A stretch of DNA of 64,000 nt from Vandiemenella viatica (lineage: Eukaryota; Arthropoda; Insecta; Orthoptera; Morabidae). How positions within the stretch are numbered: the first letter of the stretch is position 1; every line of letters starts with the position of its first letter. Shown here one piece after another: positions 46,131 to 56,639 of the stretch. The notes beneath the pieces are model-generated. The model was given only the letters and a program-made list of their open reading frames with translations. It searched no databases and was not told where the DNA came from. Made by a program: the position numbers and the translations under genes. The DNA lies in the NCBI GenBank assembly GCA_031002005.1, contig JARYHS010008074.1, positions 282,287,930 to 282,351,929 on the forward strand, in the 5' to 3' direction.

Positions 46131-47565
46131 AGTGAGTGTATTGACTTTCTTTAGGCTTATGCTGTTGAAGAAGATCTAAATTTCAAATAAATAAATGCAT
46201 TTTATTTTATTTGCTCTTACATTGTTAAAAGGAATTTTAACTGCCGTGCTAGTTAAAAGGCAACTGTCTGTTGAAGTAACGGCACAAAAATATGATGGAC
46301 AGAGATAAAAAATTATAATGTGAAGCAGAGATTAAAAAATTATATAGCGACGTTCGTTTAAATCAGTGTTGCGCGTTGCCGCTTCCAGACCGAAAACGCG
46401 TGTCGTGCGTCAGTTCCGCATCATTTGTTTCCGAGTGTATTCGTGTATGCAACGTGCTGCTCAACAGGTCAGTTCTGTGGGCAAACGAAGTGGAGCTTCA
46501 TTCGAGCTCTACCAGAGTTAATAGGCACAAAACATAACAAAGAAATATGACGCGAAGGAGGATATTGCAAAGGTGCTGAACTTTCCAAGAAAAGAATTAA
46601 AACCCAAAGTGCATACACTCTGCTTACAGTTTATTCGTTAGAGGAAGTAGTTAACGTCTTCGAAAACCACTGATAGGGGACGAGACAGTGTGAAGTCCAG
46701 AGCATGGATTGCGTATGAGGCAATGAAATTTATACTAAAGGATGCGACAAATGCCGGTAGTATAAGTAGGTCACGTTGAATTATTCATTTGACTGAATTT
46801 TACCATTAAAATGATCAGGTGAATCATTTGTTTTCTATAACATGGTTATGTCTAAAAATTGTTCTGCCAGGAAACACTTAATTGTTCCCTCACGAAATAC
46901 ACAGCAGATTGAGAGTAGTGTCATCACTGGCATCGAAATTAAACATATTTCTCATCGTAGTAAGTAATTCCGCATCCACTACCTTCTCTTTCTTTAAGGT
47001 TTCGCTTGGCTACTTGATCTAAGTATGTACGCAGCACCAACCAACGCAACCAGCTCGAGCGCATTTCTTCAGTAGTGTGGCATGCATCTCCCACCCAGAA
47101 TAAATCTATAAGGCTCGGACAGTGTGCGAGAGGGAATGAGAAGCTCCATTTTCATTAAATTCTTTAGCTTCAGCTCTCTACCTTCGGACTTGAGTCTTCG
47201 AATGACAGCTGGAACTTGACCCAAGATGGTCATTCTGTTTTTGATGCTTGGTGCAAACTTTGAAGTGTTCACAGCTACTACCTAATTGGGTGATTTACAA
47301 TAGAAGACATGGTAGTGTCAGCTTAGCAGAACATATGTTTGTTTGAGTTGAGTCAACTAGCCCATACACTATTTGGCTACCATACATCAATGCAGATGGC
47401 ATCCTCAGATGTCCCAATCTTCTCCAAAACTGCAACAGCAGTGCACAATGGAAATGTAATATGAACATATGAAACCCATTTACTATTATAATGTTTCTGT
47501 ACTCTCCTACAACCCTGGTCAATACACATCAATTAATTTTAACCCTCCGTAAATTATTTTAAAAG
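46131..47565. other. Unassigned region with two minus-strand ORFs
   Basis: ORFs 47069-47272 and 47295-47522 (minus) are open and contiguous in a region of higher complexity. The first reads KNRMTILGQVPAVIRRLKSE and ends CMPHY before a stop. I do not recognise a family; it may be an old transposon or retrocopy fragment. Confidence 0.35.
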
Positions 47566-47578
47566 AAATTAACTTCAG

Positions 47579-47671
47579 CGGCTTGGTGGATCAGTGGTTA
47601 AGGCACCTGACTGGAGACTGAAAGGTTCTCGGTTCGAATCCCATTTGACACAAATGAACATAAATACATAC
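47579..47671 (+). mobile_element. Very short tRNA-derived retroposon with 13-bp target duplication
   Basis: The insert is 93 bp: a tRNA-like head with GGATCAGTGGTTAAGG (A-box region) and GGTTCTCGGTTCGAATCCC (B box), then a tail ending ATAAATACATAC. The 13-mer AAATTAACTTCAG flanks it perfectly at 47566-47578 and 47672-47684. It has no SINE body, so it is either a tRNA retropseudogene or a minimal SINE. The head resembles that at 15.5 kb. Confidence 0.88.
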
Positions 47672-47756
47672 AAATTAACTTCAGTGTTATGCTGCAAGAG
47701 TTATGTTCATTAACTTTCAAGTGTTAAATTATTTTATTTTCTTATACTTCTTAAGT

Positions 47757-48150
47757 TGTGACTATACCCCGCATTACGCCACCACACTAGCGATACTTCG
47801 CGCACGCCTGGCCTTCACACGCGTCTCCAGATGTACCCGCTTGACTCGGCCCGGAGTGAGTCAGCACTTTATCTCAGCGGTTCCGCGCTCGCCTACCACG
47901 CAGGCGACCCGGGAGCGAGTCCCGGCGCCTACTAATGATTGTTTCTCTCAGACTGTTCTGTGACATTATACTAAATTCAGTTAAGTACAGAAAGTAATAG
48001 CAATACTTCCTCGAACATTCGATCCTGTATATAAGACGCCTCAACTGTCCCTCATGGCAGTCCAGTCTTCTACCAAGTGGTGAATAAATAACATTTCCTG
48101 AAGCAACTACGGACTACTTATTCGATAGCTGGACTAACCTCCTAGCCACA
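47757..48150 (+). repeat. Gypsy 5' LTR
   Basis: It starts TGTGACTATACC and ends CCTAGCCACA. Inside are a tRNA-Gly-like block (47869-47927), a TATA-like TGTATATAAG near 48026, and AATAAA near 48085. It differs from the 3' LTR at many positions and by small indels, so the insertion is old. Confidence 0.88.
47869..47927 (+). other. tRNA-Gly-like block within the LTR
   Basis: CGGTTCCGCGCTCGCCTACC, CAGGCGACCCGGG and AGCGAGTCCCGG line up with the D-arm-to-T-arm part of a tRNA. The loop CTACCAC would carry an ACC anticodon as in a tRNA-Gly relative. The T-loop position reads GGAGCGAGTCC instead of GGTTCGATTCC, weakening the B box. It is present in both LTRs (also 52873-52930). Confidence 0.6.
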
Positions 48151-48312
48151 GTGGTGACCCTGAACTACGGACATTCTACACCGGCTTCCTAGCAATACCG
48201 GACATCATCAGGTACCTTGCTTTTCAGTCATCTCCACACTTCTCTCTAGGCTTTCCGAACTTTGGGCTTCTCCTTCTATCTACTTCGACCTTCCACGTCG
48301 CCTTGACCAACA

Positions 48313-49320
48313 ATGACCGACACCGAGCAACTTGCTAATCTGCAGGCGCAACTGGCTGTAGCAGCTCGCTGCCAAAGAAGTCGCACACAACCAACAAGCC
48401 GAACTTCAACAGCAGCATCAGCAGCAGAAACAGCTACACGAGCAGCAAGTACTATTATCACCGCAAACAAGCCACGTGGCTGCACCCCAAGAACTCCCTT
48501 GCAGCCGGATTCCTCCGCCGCCGCTGCTTCCGATCCTGCCGCAGTCTTCCACGTTACGCCGAAACTAGCTCCGTTTTGGCCAGCTCAACTGCGGTATAGT
48601 TCGGACAGACGGAAGCACAATTTTCCCTGGCCAACATCACCTACGACAAGACCATGTACGACTACGTCGTCGGCAATCTTGACCATCGCTACTCTAGAGA
48701 AATCAACGATCTCGTCATCAATCCACTAGCGACGAATCGTTACCAGATACTAAAAGCCCTACTTACCAGTGCATGTCTCTCTCCGAGGAGCAGCGGGTTC
48801 AACAACTCCTAACAACAGAAGAACTGGTTGATCTCAAGCCTTCTGAACTTCTCCGACACATGCGCTCTTTAATTGGCACCACACATTGTGGTTACAACGA
48901 CTTCCTCTCAGCGCCCAGGCTATTCTACAAGCACAGGCTACTACCCTGCCGCTCGATCAACTAGCAGGCACGGCGGACAGAAACGTCGCCATCGTTCCGC
49001 CTCCAATAACTCCTGCCATCCACATTTTGGTCGCTCATCCTGGCACCTCAATGTTGACACAGAACGTCGAGGAACTTGCCTGGCAGCTCCAGGTTATACA
49101 GACTCGTCTGACACTTCTGCGCACAGCCGACCACGAACATGGATCCGGAACAAACCTTACCATCGTCCAACCATCCACCTCCTCGAGAAATTCCCCGCAG
49201 CCTACCACTCGATCAGAGGTATGCTGCTACCATTATCGGTTTGGTGCCGATGCTCGAAATTGTATCAAGCCATGTTCCGCCGTCCCCTGCCTCTCAGACA
49301 AAGTCCGATGACAACTCGTA
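48313..49320 (+). pseudogene. Gypsy gag region, frameshifted
   Basis: An ATG at 48313 opens MTDTEQLANLQAQLAVAARC, a coiled-coil-like start. Later frames give a glutamine-rich stretch, TPKLAPFWPAQ (48566-48600), then RVQQLLTTEELVDLKPSELL (48795-48855) and LPLSAQAILQAQATTLPLDQ. This is the capsid-like order of insect Gypsy gag proteins. The frame changes at least three times. It would form virus-like particles in the cytoplasm; this copy cannot. Confidence 0.8.
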
Positions 49321-49329
49321 ACGGCGGCT

Positions 49330-50465
49330 ACAAGTCATTCCAGGGGTGCCACCTCTTCGTTACCGAAACGCCACTCCAACCGACGATTCCTCAGCGACAC
49401 GGGATCAGATCTCTCCGTCTTCCCGATTCGCCTGTGCTCCGCTTATCGCCCCTAGACTGACTACGAGCTTTGCGCTGCCAACGACAGCCTCATCCGTACC
49501 TATGAGGATTGGAGAATTCGGCGTTCCACGCGACTTCTTCTGTCGATTCAGCTTTGCTGAAGTCACTGAACCCATCATTGGGGCAGATTTCCTCGCACAC
49601 TTCCATCTGGTCCCCAACATGGTCACTGATCAACTCATCGACACCATCTCCGGCCATTCCACGACTTGTCATTGCGGTATATCTTCACAGACCGGAATCC
49701 GCGCCCTGTTGGGATCTTCATCTTATCACAACCTGTTGGCCGAGTTCCCCAACATCACCAGGCCTCCAGGCACTCCTAGGGAAGTGCTACATCACACGAA
49801 GCACCATATACGCCTTCAACCCGGACCACCGATCTACCATCGTGCCCAGATCGTCTACGGGACGCGCAAGCCGAATTTGACCTACTGCAATATGAAGGCA
49901 CTGTCCGACGCTCTCGCAGCTCCTACGCCTAACCGCTTCATATGGTACAGAAGAAAGATAGCACCTGGAGACCGTGCGGCTATTACAGGGCCCTCAATAC
50001 CCGCACTATCACTGACTGTACTCCGTCCGCCACCTCCGTGACTTCTCTCAGGATCTACAAGGGTGTATCATCTTCAGTGCCGTTGATTGCGCCAAAGCCT
50101 TCACCCAGATTCCTATTGCTTCAGAAAACATTAAAAAAAAAAAAAAAGCTATCATCACACACTTTGGCTTATTTGAATTCTTATTCATGCCGTTTGAACT
50201 ACGCAACGCTGCTCAGACCTGGCAACAACGCTTGATCGATGAAGCTCTATAAGGCATCTCCGACTATGGTATAGTCATAAACCCAGCGAAGTGCATCTTC
50301 GGGTATTCGTCAGAAACCATCCTGGGCTACTCGCCTTTGACAGATAAAATGACATCCATTAGTAACTTCTCACCTCCAAGAACCGTCCGTGACTTGCGAA
50401 GATTCCTTGGTATGCTCAACTTTTATCGTCTGCACATTCCGCACTTGGCTGTTGCATAGTCTCTA
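49330..50465 (+). pseudogene. Gypsy protease and reverse transcriptase, with palm deletion
   Basis: Protease: the DTGSDLSVFP motif (DTG catalytic triad) near 49397-49430, then PIIGADFLAHFHLVPNM (49573-49620). RT: MVQKKDSTWRPCGYYRALN (49942-49998), then SAVDCAKAFTQIPIA (motif A) and FGLFEFLFMPFELRNA. Right after QQRLIDE the frame jumps to SDYGIVINPAKCIFG, so the segment that should hold the catalytic YxDD box is deleted (around 50235-50260). The connection region LRRFLGMLNFYRLHIPHLA follows. A 15-A run at 50131-50145 breaks the frame before motif B. Confidence 0.85.
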
Positions 50466-50652
50466 CTCAATGCTCTCCTCCAAAGTAACACAGTAAAAAG
50501 CTCGACTCCAATCCCATAGACTTTGACGACTGCAAAAATTTGCTCGCCAAGGCCACCACTCTATCGCACCCCATCAGCTCAGCGCCCCTGCCAGCCAAAC
50601 AGCGATCCGTGCTGCATTCCAGCAACTTTCTGGATACTCCTGGCAACCACTT

Positions 50653-50653
<1 letters not shown>

Positions 50654-50721
<68 letters not shown>
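50654..50721 (+). repeat. 68-base T run within Gypsy pol
   Basis: It interrupts the region between the RT connection and the RNase H motif exactly where codons for a short AFFS-type peptide (T-rich) are expected. Sequence on either side joins with almost nothing else missing. It therefore looks like expansion of a native T tract or a bare poly(A) insertion. Confidence 0.9.
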
Positions 50722-50723
<2 letters not shown>

Positions 50724-50733
50724 ACGCAAGCTA

Positions 50734-51255
50734 ATGCCTTCCCAGAAGAAGTGGAGTGCCTACGACCGAGAGCTCTTCGCTGTTTACCAGGTAGTGAAGC
50801 ACTTTCGACCCATGGTGGAAGCTCGCATCTTCGCCATATTTACAGACGATAAACCTCTAACCTACACCTTCGGTCCACTTGCCAAGAACATCAATACTTG
50901 CTCGTCACGACATTTTAATCATCTCGAATTCATTTCACAAATCACCAGACACGTCCGCCACATTTCCGGCCTGAACAACGTCGTCGCCTATTGCCTCTCG
51001 CGGATCAGCGCCATCACAACCACTTCTCCGCCTGACTTCACCACTTTGTCTGAGGCCCAGGACACCGACGAGGAGCTACAAGAACTCCTTCGTGGCGGAA
51101 CAGCTCTCAAGCTCACCAGAGTAACCATTCCCGGCACGGAAATCTCGCTTTGGTGCGACACCTTCACGCCAAAGACATCGTTCCGACGGCTTATCTTCGA
51201 CGCGATCCACTCCCTAAGCCATCCTGGCACCAACTCCACGATAAAACTCGTCTAG
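50734..51255 (+). pseudogene. Gypsy RNase H and start of integrase region
   Basis: An open frame of 173 codons: KKWSAYDRELFAVYQVVKHF and FAIFTDDKPLTYTF are RNase H motifs, and HVRHISGLNNVVAYCLSRI is its C-terminal end, with YCLSR where ADxLSR is usual. It continues to HSLSHPGTNSTIKLV, the HxxxH-type zinc-binding start of integrase. The first catalytic Asp region of RNase H lies upstream of the T run. Confidence 0.85.
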
Positions 51256-52760
51256 AAGATTTACGTCTGGCTATCCATACATAAGGACTGTCGCGCATGA
51301 GTCCACTGCTGCCTCGTCTGCCAGCGTTCAAATGTGTCTCGTAACATCGCCACACCCCTCGGAGATTTTGTTCTGCATACCAAAAGTTACGACCACGTAA
51401 ACATCGACATCGTTGGACCTCTTCCGCTTGTCGCTGACTACCGCTACCTCCATCTACATCTCCATATATACTCTGCAATTCACAAAATTGTGGGTGGCAG
51501 AGGGTGCTCAGCACCAAAGTTTATCTCTTTGTTGTGCATTCCAATCCTTAATGATACGAGGGAAAAAAGGATTCATATAAGAATCAGTACGGCACCTTAT
51601 TTTTCTAATTTTATCTTTCCTGTCATTCCGACTCAAATAGATAGGTGGACGAAGTATTTCACTACACTCGTAAGTAAAAGTGGGAGTACACATGTTTGCC
51701 AATAGGTTTATACGAGACGTGCGTCGTATATCTACCAGAGACTCCCAGCCTAGTATACTAATCAGTTCTATGACGCTTTCGTAAGGACTGTAGCAAGCGG
51801 TCATGAATCGAGCAGCTCTTCTCTGTACTTTCTCTATACTGTCGATCAACCCCCTATGAAACGGATCCCAGATGGCACAACAGTAGTTCTAACAACCATC
51901 GACCGCTTCTCTCATTGGCCTGTCGCTGAACCCCTCGTAGACATTACTGCGAGAACCGTCTGTCCCGCCTTTCTTCTTGGATTGGTTGCTAACTAGGGCT
52001 GCATCAAACATATCACCTGTGAACGCGTCCGTCAGTTCGTATCGTCCCTATTCCACCATCTTTGCACGGTACTGGGTACAACCCTTCACTAGTCACTATA
52101 CCACGAGCTACCACCCACAAGCCAACGGTCTCATTGAACTTCTGCATTGCACAAAGCAGCTCTCATGTGCCATCCGACCGAACGCCTTGCCAACGGTCAT
52201 ACTCGGTCTCGCACAATCTGGCGCGCCGACTTGCAGACAACGCCTGCAGAACTTCTTTTTGGGGAACCTCTCCGTCTTCCCGGAGACTCCTCCATTGAGA
52301 CTCCCGAGCTCGCGACCGCACCGGACATCGTCTCCGAGCTGCAAGCTCACATGGCTCAACTACATCCCACTCCTGCATTCACCACTCCAACCGTCGGCAG
52401 GTCTTCATCCACAAGGATTTGGCCGCTTCTTCGAACGTCTTTGTTCGTCAAGACACAGCCCTATACCCTCCTTATAAAGGTCCTTATACCGTGCTCAAAC
52501 GCAACAAGAAGAATTATACCATCAACATCAACGGCAAGCCCTCAACCGCCTGAAACCTGCTCATCTTCTCCTGGACGATTCATCATCGGCAGACTCGACG
52601 CCGCATACGCCGGAGCCACCACCTCCCCCACCACCGGCCCCACCAGTTTCTCCGATGCCACCGATTCTAGATCCAGCAGTTTCCAAACCTTCCGGGCGGA
52701 CCAGCAGTCTCCCGGATCGCTTCGTAGCCGATGCTCACTCTTCCTGCCGGGAGAAGTATT
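51256..52760 (+). pseudogene. Gypsy integrase and C-terminal region, split by a LINE fragment
   Basis: Before the insertion: CCLVCQRSN (zinc finger) and YDHVNIDIVGPLPLVADYRY, holding the first catalytic Asp. After it (51.90 kb on): TIDRFSHWPVAEPLVDITA, a decayed HHQANGLIE-type block (PQANGLIELLH near 52110), TTPAELLFGEPLRLPGD, and a proline-rich tail. Stops and frame changes are frequent. The enzyme would insert the cDNA into chromosomes. Confidence 0.8.
51469..51896 (-). mobile_element. LINE 3' fragment inside Gypsy integrase, minus strand
   Basis: The minus-strand frame 51849-51508 reads IEKVQRRAARFMTACYSPYE, LGWESLVDIRR and RIIKDWNAQQRDKLWC, the usual C-terminus of jockey/CR1-type LINEs. 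Its 3' UTR follows to about 51469. It is a different family from LINE A, judging by its 3' end. Gypsy integrase sequence stops before it and resumes after it. Confidence 0.85.
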
Positions 52761-53174
52761 GTGACGATACTCCGCAGTGTGCCACCACACCAGCAATACT
52801 TCGCGCACACCTGGCCTTCACACGCGTCTCCAGATGTAGCCGCTCGACTCAGCTCGAAGTGAGTCAGCACTTTGTCTCGGCGATTCCGCGCTCGCCTACA
52901 ACGCGGGCGATCCGGGAACGAGTCCCGGCTCCTACTAACGAATTTTCTCTCGTTTATCTAACCCTTTCTAGACTGTTCTGTGACATTATACTAAATTCAG
53001 TTAAGTACAGAAAGTTCTGTTAATACTTCATCCAGCATTCGATCCTGTATATAAGACGCCTCAATTGCTCCTCACAGCAGTCAATTCTTGTGCCAACAAA
53101 TGGTGAATAAACAATATGTCTTGAAGCAACTACAGACTACTTATTCGATATCTGGACCTAACCTCCAAGCTAAA
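52760..53174 (+). repeat. Gypsy 3' LTR
   Basis: It starts TGTGACGATACTCC after the purine tract GGGAGAAG. It includes the tRNA-Gly-like block, TATATAAG near 53048 and AATAAA near 53105, and matches the 5' LTR along its length. The last bases (CCAAGCTAAA) are diverged from CCTAGCCACA. Confidence 0.88.
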
Positions 53175-54470
53175 AACTTCTCACTAGCTATCCAATTGTT
53201 CTACTTGATGTTATTCTAACTAACTTCAGTCATTTCAATCTTGCATATTGTGTGATTATATGTTTTCATTTAATGCTGAACTATTATAGATTCTGGATAA
53301 GATAAAATGCATTTAGTATGGCACTCGACTAATTTTCATGTTGATGACTTTTGTTTACGAGACTGTCAAATAAATTGAATAATTATTAATTTAATACTTT
53401 CATTCAAATGGATAGTTAACATCCCAATCAATGTCCTAATATTTTAGCTCACAATTATTATACTGGCTAACGGTGTCAGTGAAACTGCCATTAAGCACTG
53501 AAAATAAGATAGCATAGGGAAAATAACCCTTCACTTACCACAGGTTAAGGCAGGAGGGCCAGAGGAACACAAGAAAGCACAAAGAAAACCACACTTCACA
53601 ATATTTTGGTTTATACAATCTTAATATTAATAGTATATTTTAGCTATTGACAGAACAATGCAGTAATTAAAAGGCTTTGTGATAACAAAGAAAAATGAAA
53701 ATCTTATCATTAATTATAATAAGTGGTGGTTCCCTAACGTAAGACCTACAAAAATATCATTCCTCGGTCCAAAAAACTAGCATCATATGCCACTGGCCCT
53801 CCTGTAATACACAGGTGGCCAATTGAATCAACAGAAGAAGGAAGGAAGGGCATGTGTTCTACCCGAATTCAAACTAGGTATGTTATATACTCTATACACC
53901 TAATACAGAGGAGGACTGTGTCAAAAGCATTAACTTTCTGTGTGAGATGCATAATGAAGATAGTGTCCAAGAGAAAAGTGCAACTCGTCCGGCAGTGTGT
54001 GTGTGTGTGTGGCTATGTGATCAGCCAGCCATCGGTTTTAGCTCATCTGCTCTGGACCTTGATTGGGGTGAGAAAATGCCAAGGAATGTTCTGCAGGCAC
54101 ACTTTGCAGAAACAGTTGGGACTTCACGGCATATGGCAAAAGTGGGGATGCAAGGGTGGGATCCAATCAATCATAATTATTGCTAAAACTTTGTTCAAAT
54201 TTGAGTGGATAAGTAATAGTCCCCACTGTAGAGAGATCAAAAAGCTGAAAACAGAAATGATGTGAAGGCACTATGCTCTTGTCATCTGGGCTTGAGACTT
54301 GTGCTTCAAGTGTGCTCTGATGCAGCATGGGCCCTCCTGCAAGTATGAAATAATGTACCACACCTGCCGATCTTGATCGATGCTAGCCATATGTGACCTT
54401 CGAGAGAGGAAAAGCCATGAGACACTATACAGTGATGGAGTTGAGCCAATCACCATTAAGGTTTGCAGGA
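53175..54470. other. Unassigned region
   Basis: ORF 53852-54265 (137 codons) is the longest open stretch not tied to a transposon here. It crosses a GTGTGTGT tract and shows no domain I recognise, so it is probably chance. Confidence 0.4.
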
Positions 54471-54484
54471 TTGGCGCCAAGGCC

Positions 54485-55651
54485 GGGCGCACATTGACGC
54501 GCAGTTGGCGCAGGCTGAGCAGCACAGTTTCTGTGTCTCTATCTTTTGGGGCGGAACAGCGTGTATTGAAACGCAGAGCAGGGCTGCGCAGTACTGCGTC
54601 GCATGTGGCCTGCGCCACGTTGTAATCACGACACAGAAATTGTGCCACGCAGCTCACTCGTGCCGGTTTTTACCGTAACACTTCTTGCGTTATTTATAAT
54701 CTTTTTCAACTATGGAATAAGAAAAATTGATTAAACTGGTGTGTAACCAACCTGCGATTCACAATATCAGTCATGATAAATACATAAAAATTAAATTTAA
54801 ACAAGAAATTTGGACAATGAGCCCAACAAGCAGTGAGTAAATTCAGCATTTATTTATCATACAACTGTCCACTTAAAATTTTCACTTTTATTTTCTCTTT
54901 TTGCACACGTCCGACTGAATTGAGCTCTTCTGCTTCTTCTCCCTCTTCAAGGCAACCTCTGTCCAACTCCTAACGAGAGAGAGAGAGAGAGAGACAGAGA
55001 GAGACAGAGAGAGAGAGAGAGAGGATTCTTGTGAAGACAGTTTCCCGAATGATTTGTTGAACACTGCTTTTTTAGTTTCAAGTGTTTCTTATGTTCTGTT
55101 ATGTAGTTTTCTTAAAAATACAATATAATATGAAATAAAAGAGAAAAACATCGTTATAAATGTCATGTACCGTCAAACGATATATAATTAAATAAATAAC
55201 CACGAAAATACTGCGAGATTTTCTTCAGTTCTAATAGGTATTTGAGCTTTGTCGAGAAAATACATTATGCCGTGAATCTCCGCTCAAGTCACCCGTAAAT
55301 AATCTTTTGAGAATTCTCTTGTCACTGCAAAAGCCAGATGAGAGTTTCTTCTTTTCATATACTCACTTTTGCAAAGTTTTGTCTAACTCAGTTGCTGTTA
55401 AAGTAATAACAATTTTCCAAACTCGGCATCCCAGTCTGATTAAGAAATAAAAAATCGAGTTTTTGCATCGACATGTTTGTTGGCTACGCTTTTTTGTCGG
55501 TTTCTCGTACAACACAACAATGCTTTGTAAACTGTCGCATGAAACTGCGCTCTAATATGCGCGGGCAACTGCCCGACACAGTTCTGTTTCCATGCTGCCC
55601 TGTCCTGCTCTGCGCTGCCCCTACTGTGCCACGCAGCTCAATGTGTGTCCC
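54485..55651. mobile_element. TIR element with GC-rich ends, about 1.17 kb
   Basis: GGGCGCACATTGA at the left and TCAATGTGTGTCCC at the right are inverted. Further in, both sides carry GCAGCACAGT-type and TGCGCTGC-type blocks that are roughly complementary. The AT-rich middle has no ORF of note and a (GA)n run. It is probably a non-autonomous DNA transposon. No target duplication was seen. Confidence 0.55.
54974..55022 (+). repeat. (GA)n microsatellite
   Basis: GA repeat of about 49 bp with two CA interruptions, inside the GC-ended TIR element. Confidence 0.95.
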
Positions 55652-56309
55652 GGGTAACAGTTTTTCAATTCATATTTTTAAAACATAGTTATTTAAAGTG
55701 TTAATAAATTAAATAATAAACATCTGTTAATTAAATTAATAAATTAATTTTAATATTAAATGAAAAAATTAACGGTTAAAATATCTTAATTGCCAAAAAT
55801 TACATTAAATTTTTTTAGCCTTTCTTAAGAATATTTTGAGCTTTACATTTTTCTAAAAATCTAAGCAAATTTTTACATAAATAGTCAAAATGCAATTATT
55901 GTGTACTTTAAAATAAATCACTTCAGTTTGAAAACATGGTGTGCATAATAGCCAAGTCACCAGACTTTTTTATTATTATTCTAAATAAACGATCTATAAC
56001 AACGAGAAAAGCATTCTATTTCACAAAGTGAGGTGAATATTTCTCTGTAAAGTGAAAACTTGGCACATATCAATATCTCATAACTTTTTGTCACTGCACA
56101 AGCACGAGACTTGGTGTATTTGTACAAAAAATTTGTTTTGTGGGATTCATTATTATGTCTCCTGATTGATCTTATAGTTGATTCATTGTTATTGAAAGAA
56201 ACTACTCACAAAGATGTAAACTGTTAAGAATTTCAGTATACTTTAAGTGGCATTACAACTTTGGAAATTAATTTTTTATGTAAGAAAGGAGACTTTCCTG
56301 ACGAATAAT

Positions 56310-56432
56310 TTCAATGAAGTCCTCACAGGTGCATCGCCGGATTGCGTTGTTTTCACACGTGAGATAGCCGTCGAGGTATAGAGTTTTTACAACACAATTC
56401 GGCTATACGCCCGTGAAGACTTAATTATAACT
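56310..56432. mobile_element. Foldback MITE, second copy
   Basis: TCAATGAAGTCCTCACAGGT at the left pairs with ACGCCCGTGAAGACTTAATT at the right, with CGCCGGATTGCGTTGT / ACAACACAATTCGG inside. It is the same family as the element in LINE A at 7.07 kb. Confidence 0.75.
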
Positions 56433-56559
56433 TTTTTGCCTTTAGTCGAAATAATAAGGAGACGAACTGGACGCATGTTCTTCTTCTAGCTGTCGTCCCT
56501 TCTTTCGACTGGTTTGATACAATCCTCCATCTCTTCCTCTCTCTTCATGTTAGGGCTGT

Positions 56560-56630
56560 TGATAAAATATCGATATATCGATATTTTTTTAGGACGATAG
56601 ATATATCGATATTGAAATCTGGATATCGGA
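56560..56630. repeat. ATATCGAT-rich short repeat
   Basis: ATATCGATATATCGATA is followed by a related GATATATCGATAT segment. It is self-complementary and may be the end of a small transposon. Confidence 0.5.
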
Positions 56631-56639
56631 GTCTTATTT

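Larger units (their letters stand above)
47757..53174 (+). mobile_element. Gypsy-type LTR retrotransposon, complete outline but inactive
   Basis: It has two LTRs (about 394 and 415 bp), then gag, protease, reverse transcriptase, RNase H and integrase in that order, the Gypsy order. A GGGAGAAG purine tract precedes the 3' LTR, and GTGGTGACCC after the 5' LTR is the likely primer-binding site. All reading frames are broken. A LINE fragment sits in the integrase region at 51.47-51.90 kb, and homopolymer runs disrupt RT and RNase H. No env-like ORF was seen. Flanking 5-mers do not match clearly, so the target duplication is lost or the ends are slightly off. Confidence 0.9.

Noticed and set aside
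47579..47671. Functional tRNA gene
   Set aside because: The acceptor stem and anticodon arm do not pair well and the insert has a retroposon tail and target duplication, so it is a retroposed copy.
49346..50041. 231-codon ORF read in the Gypsy region as one protein
   Set aside because: Only its middle part (about 49500-49850) is in the pol frame. Its ends are read through frameshifts, so it is part of the dead pol gene, not a separate gene.
47752..53180. Target-site duplication of the Gypsy element
   Set aside because: The 5-mers next to the two LTRs (TAAGT and AAAAC-like) do not match, so no duplication is claimed.
53852..54265. 137-codon ORF
   Set aside because: It runs through a GTGTGTGT tract, has no domain, and an overlapping frame is also open. 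It is probably chance.
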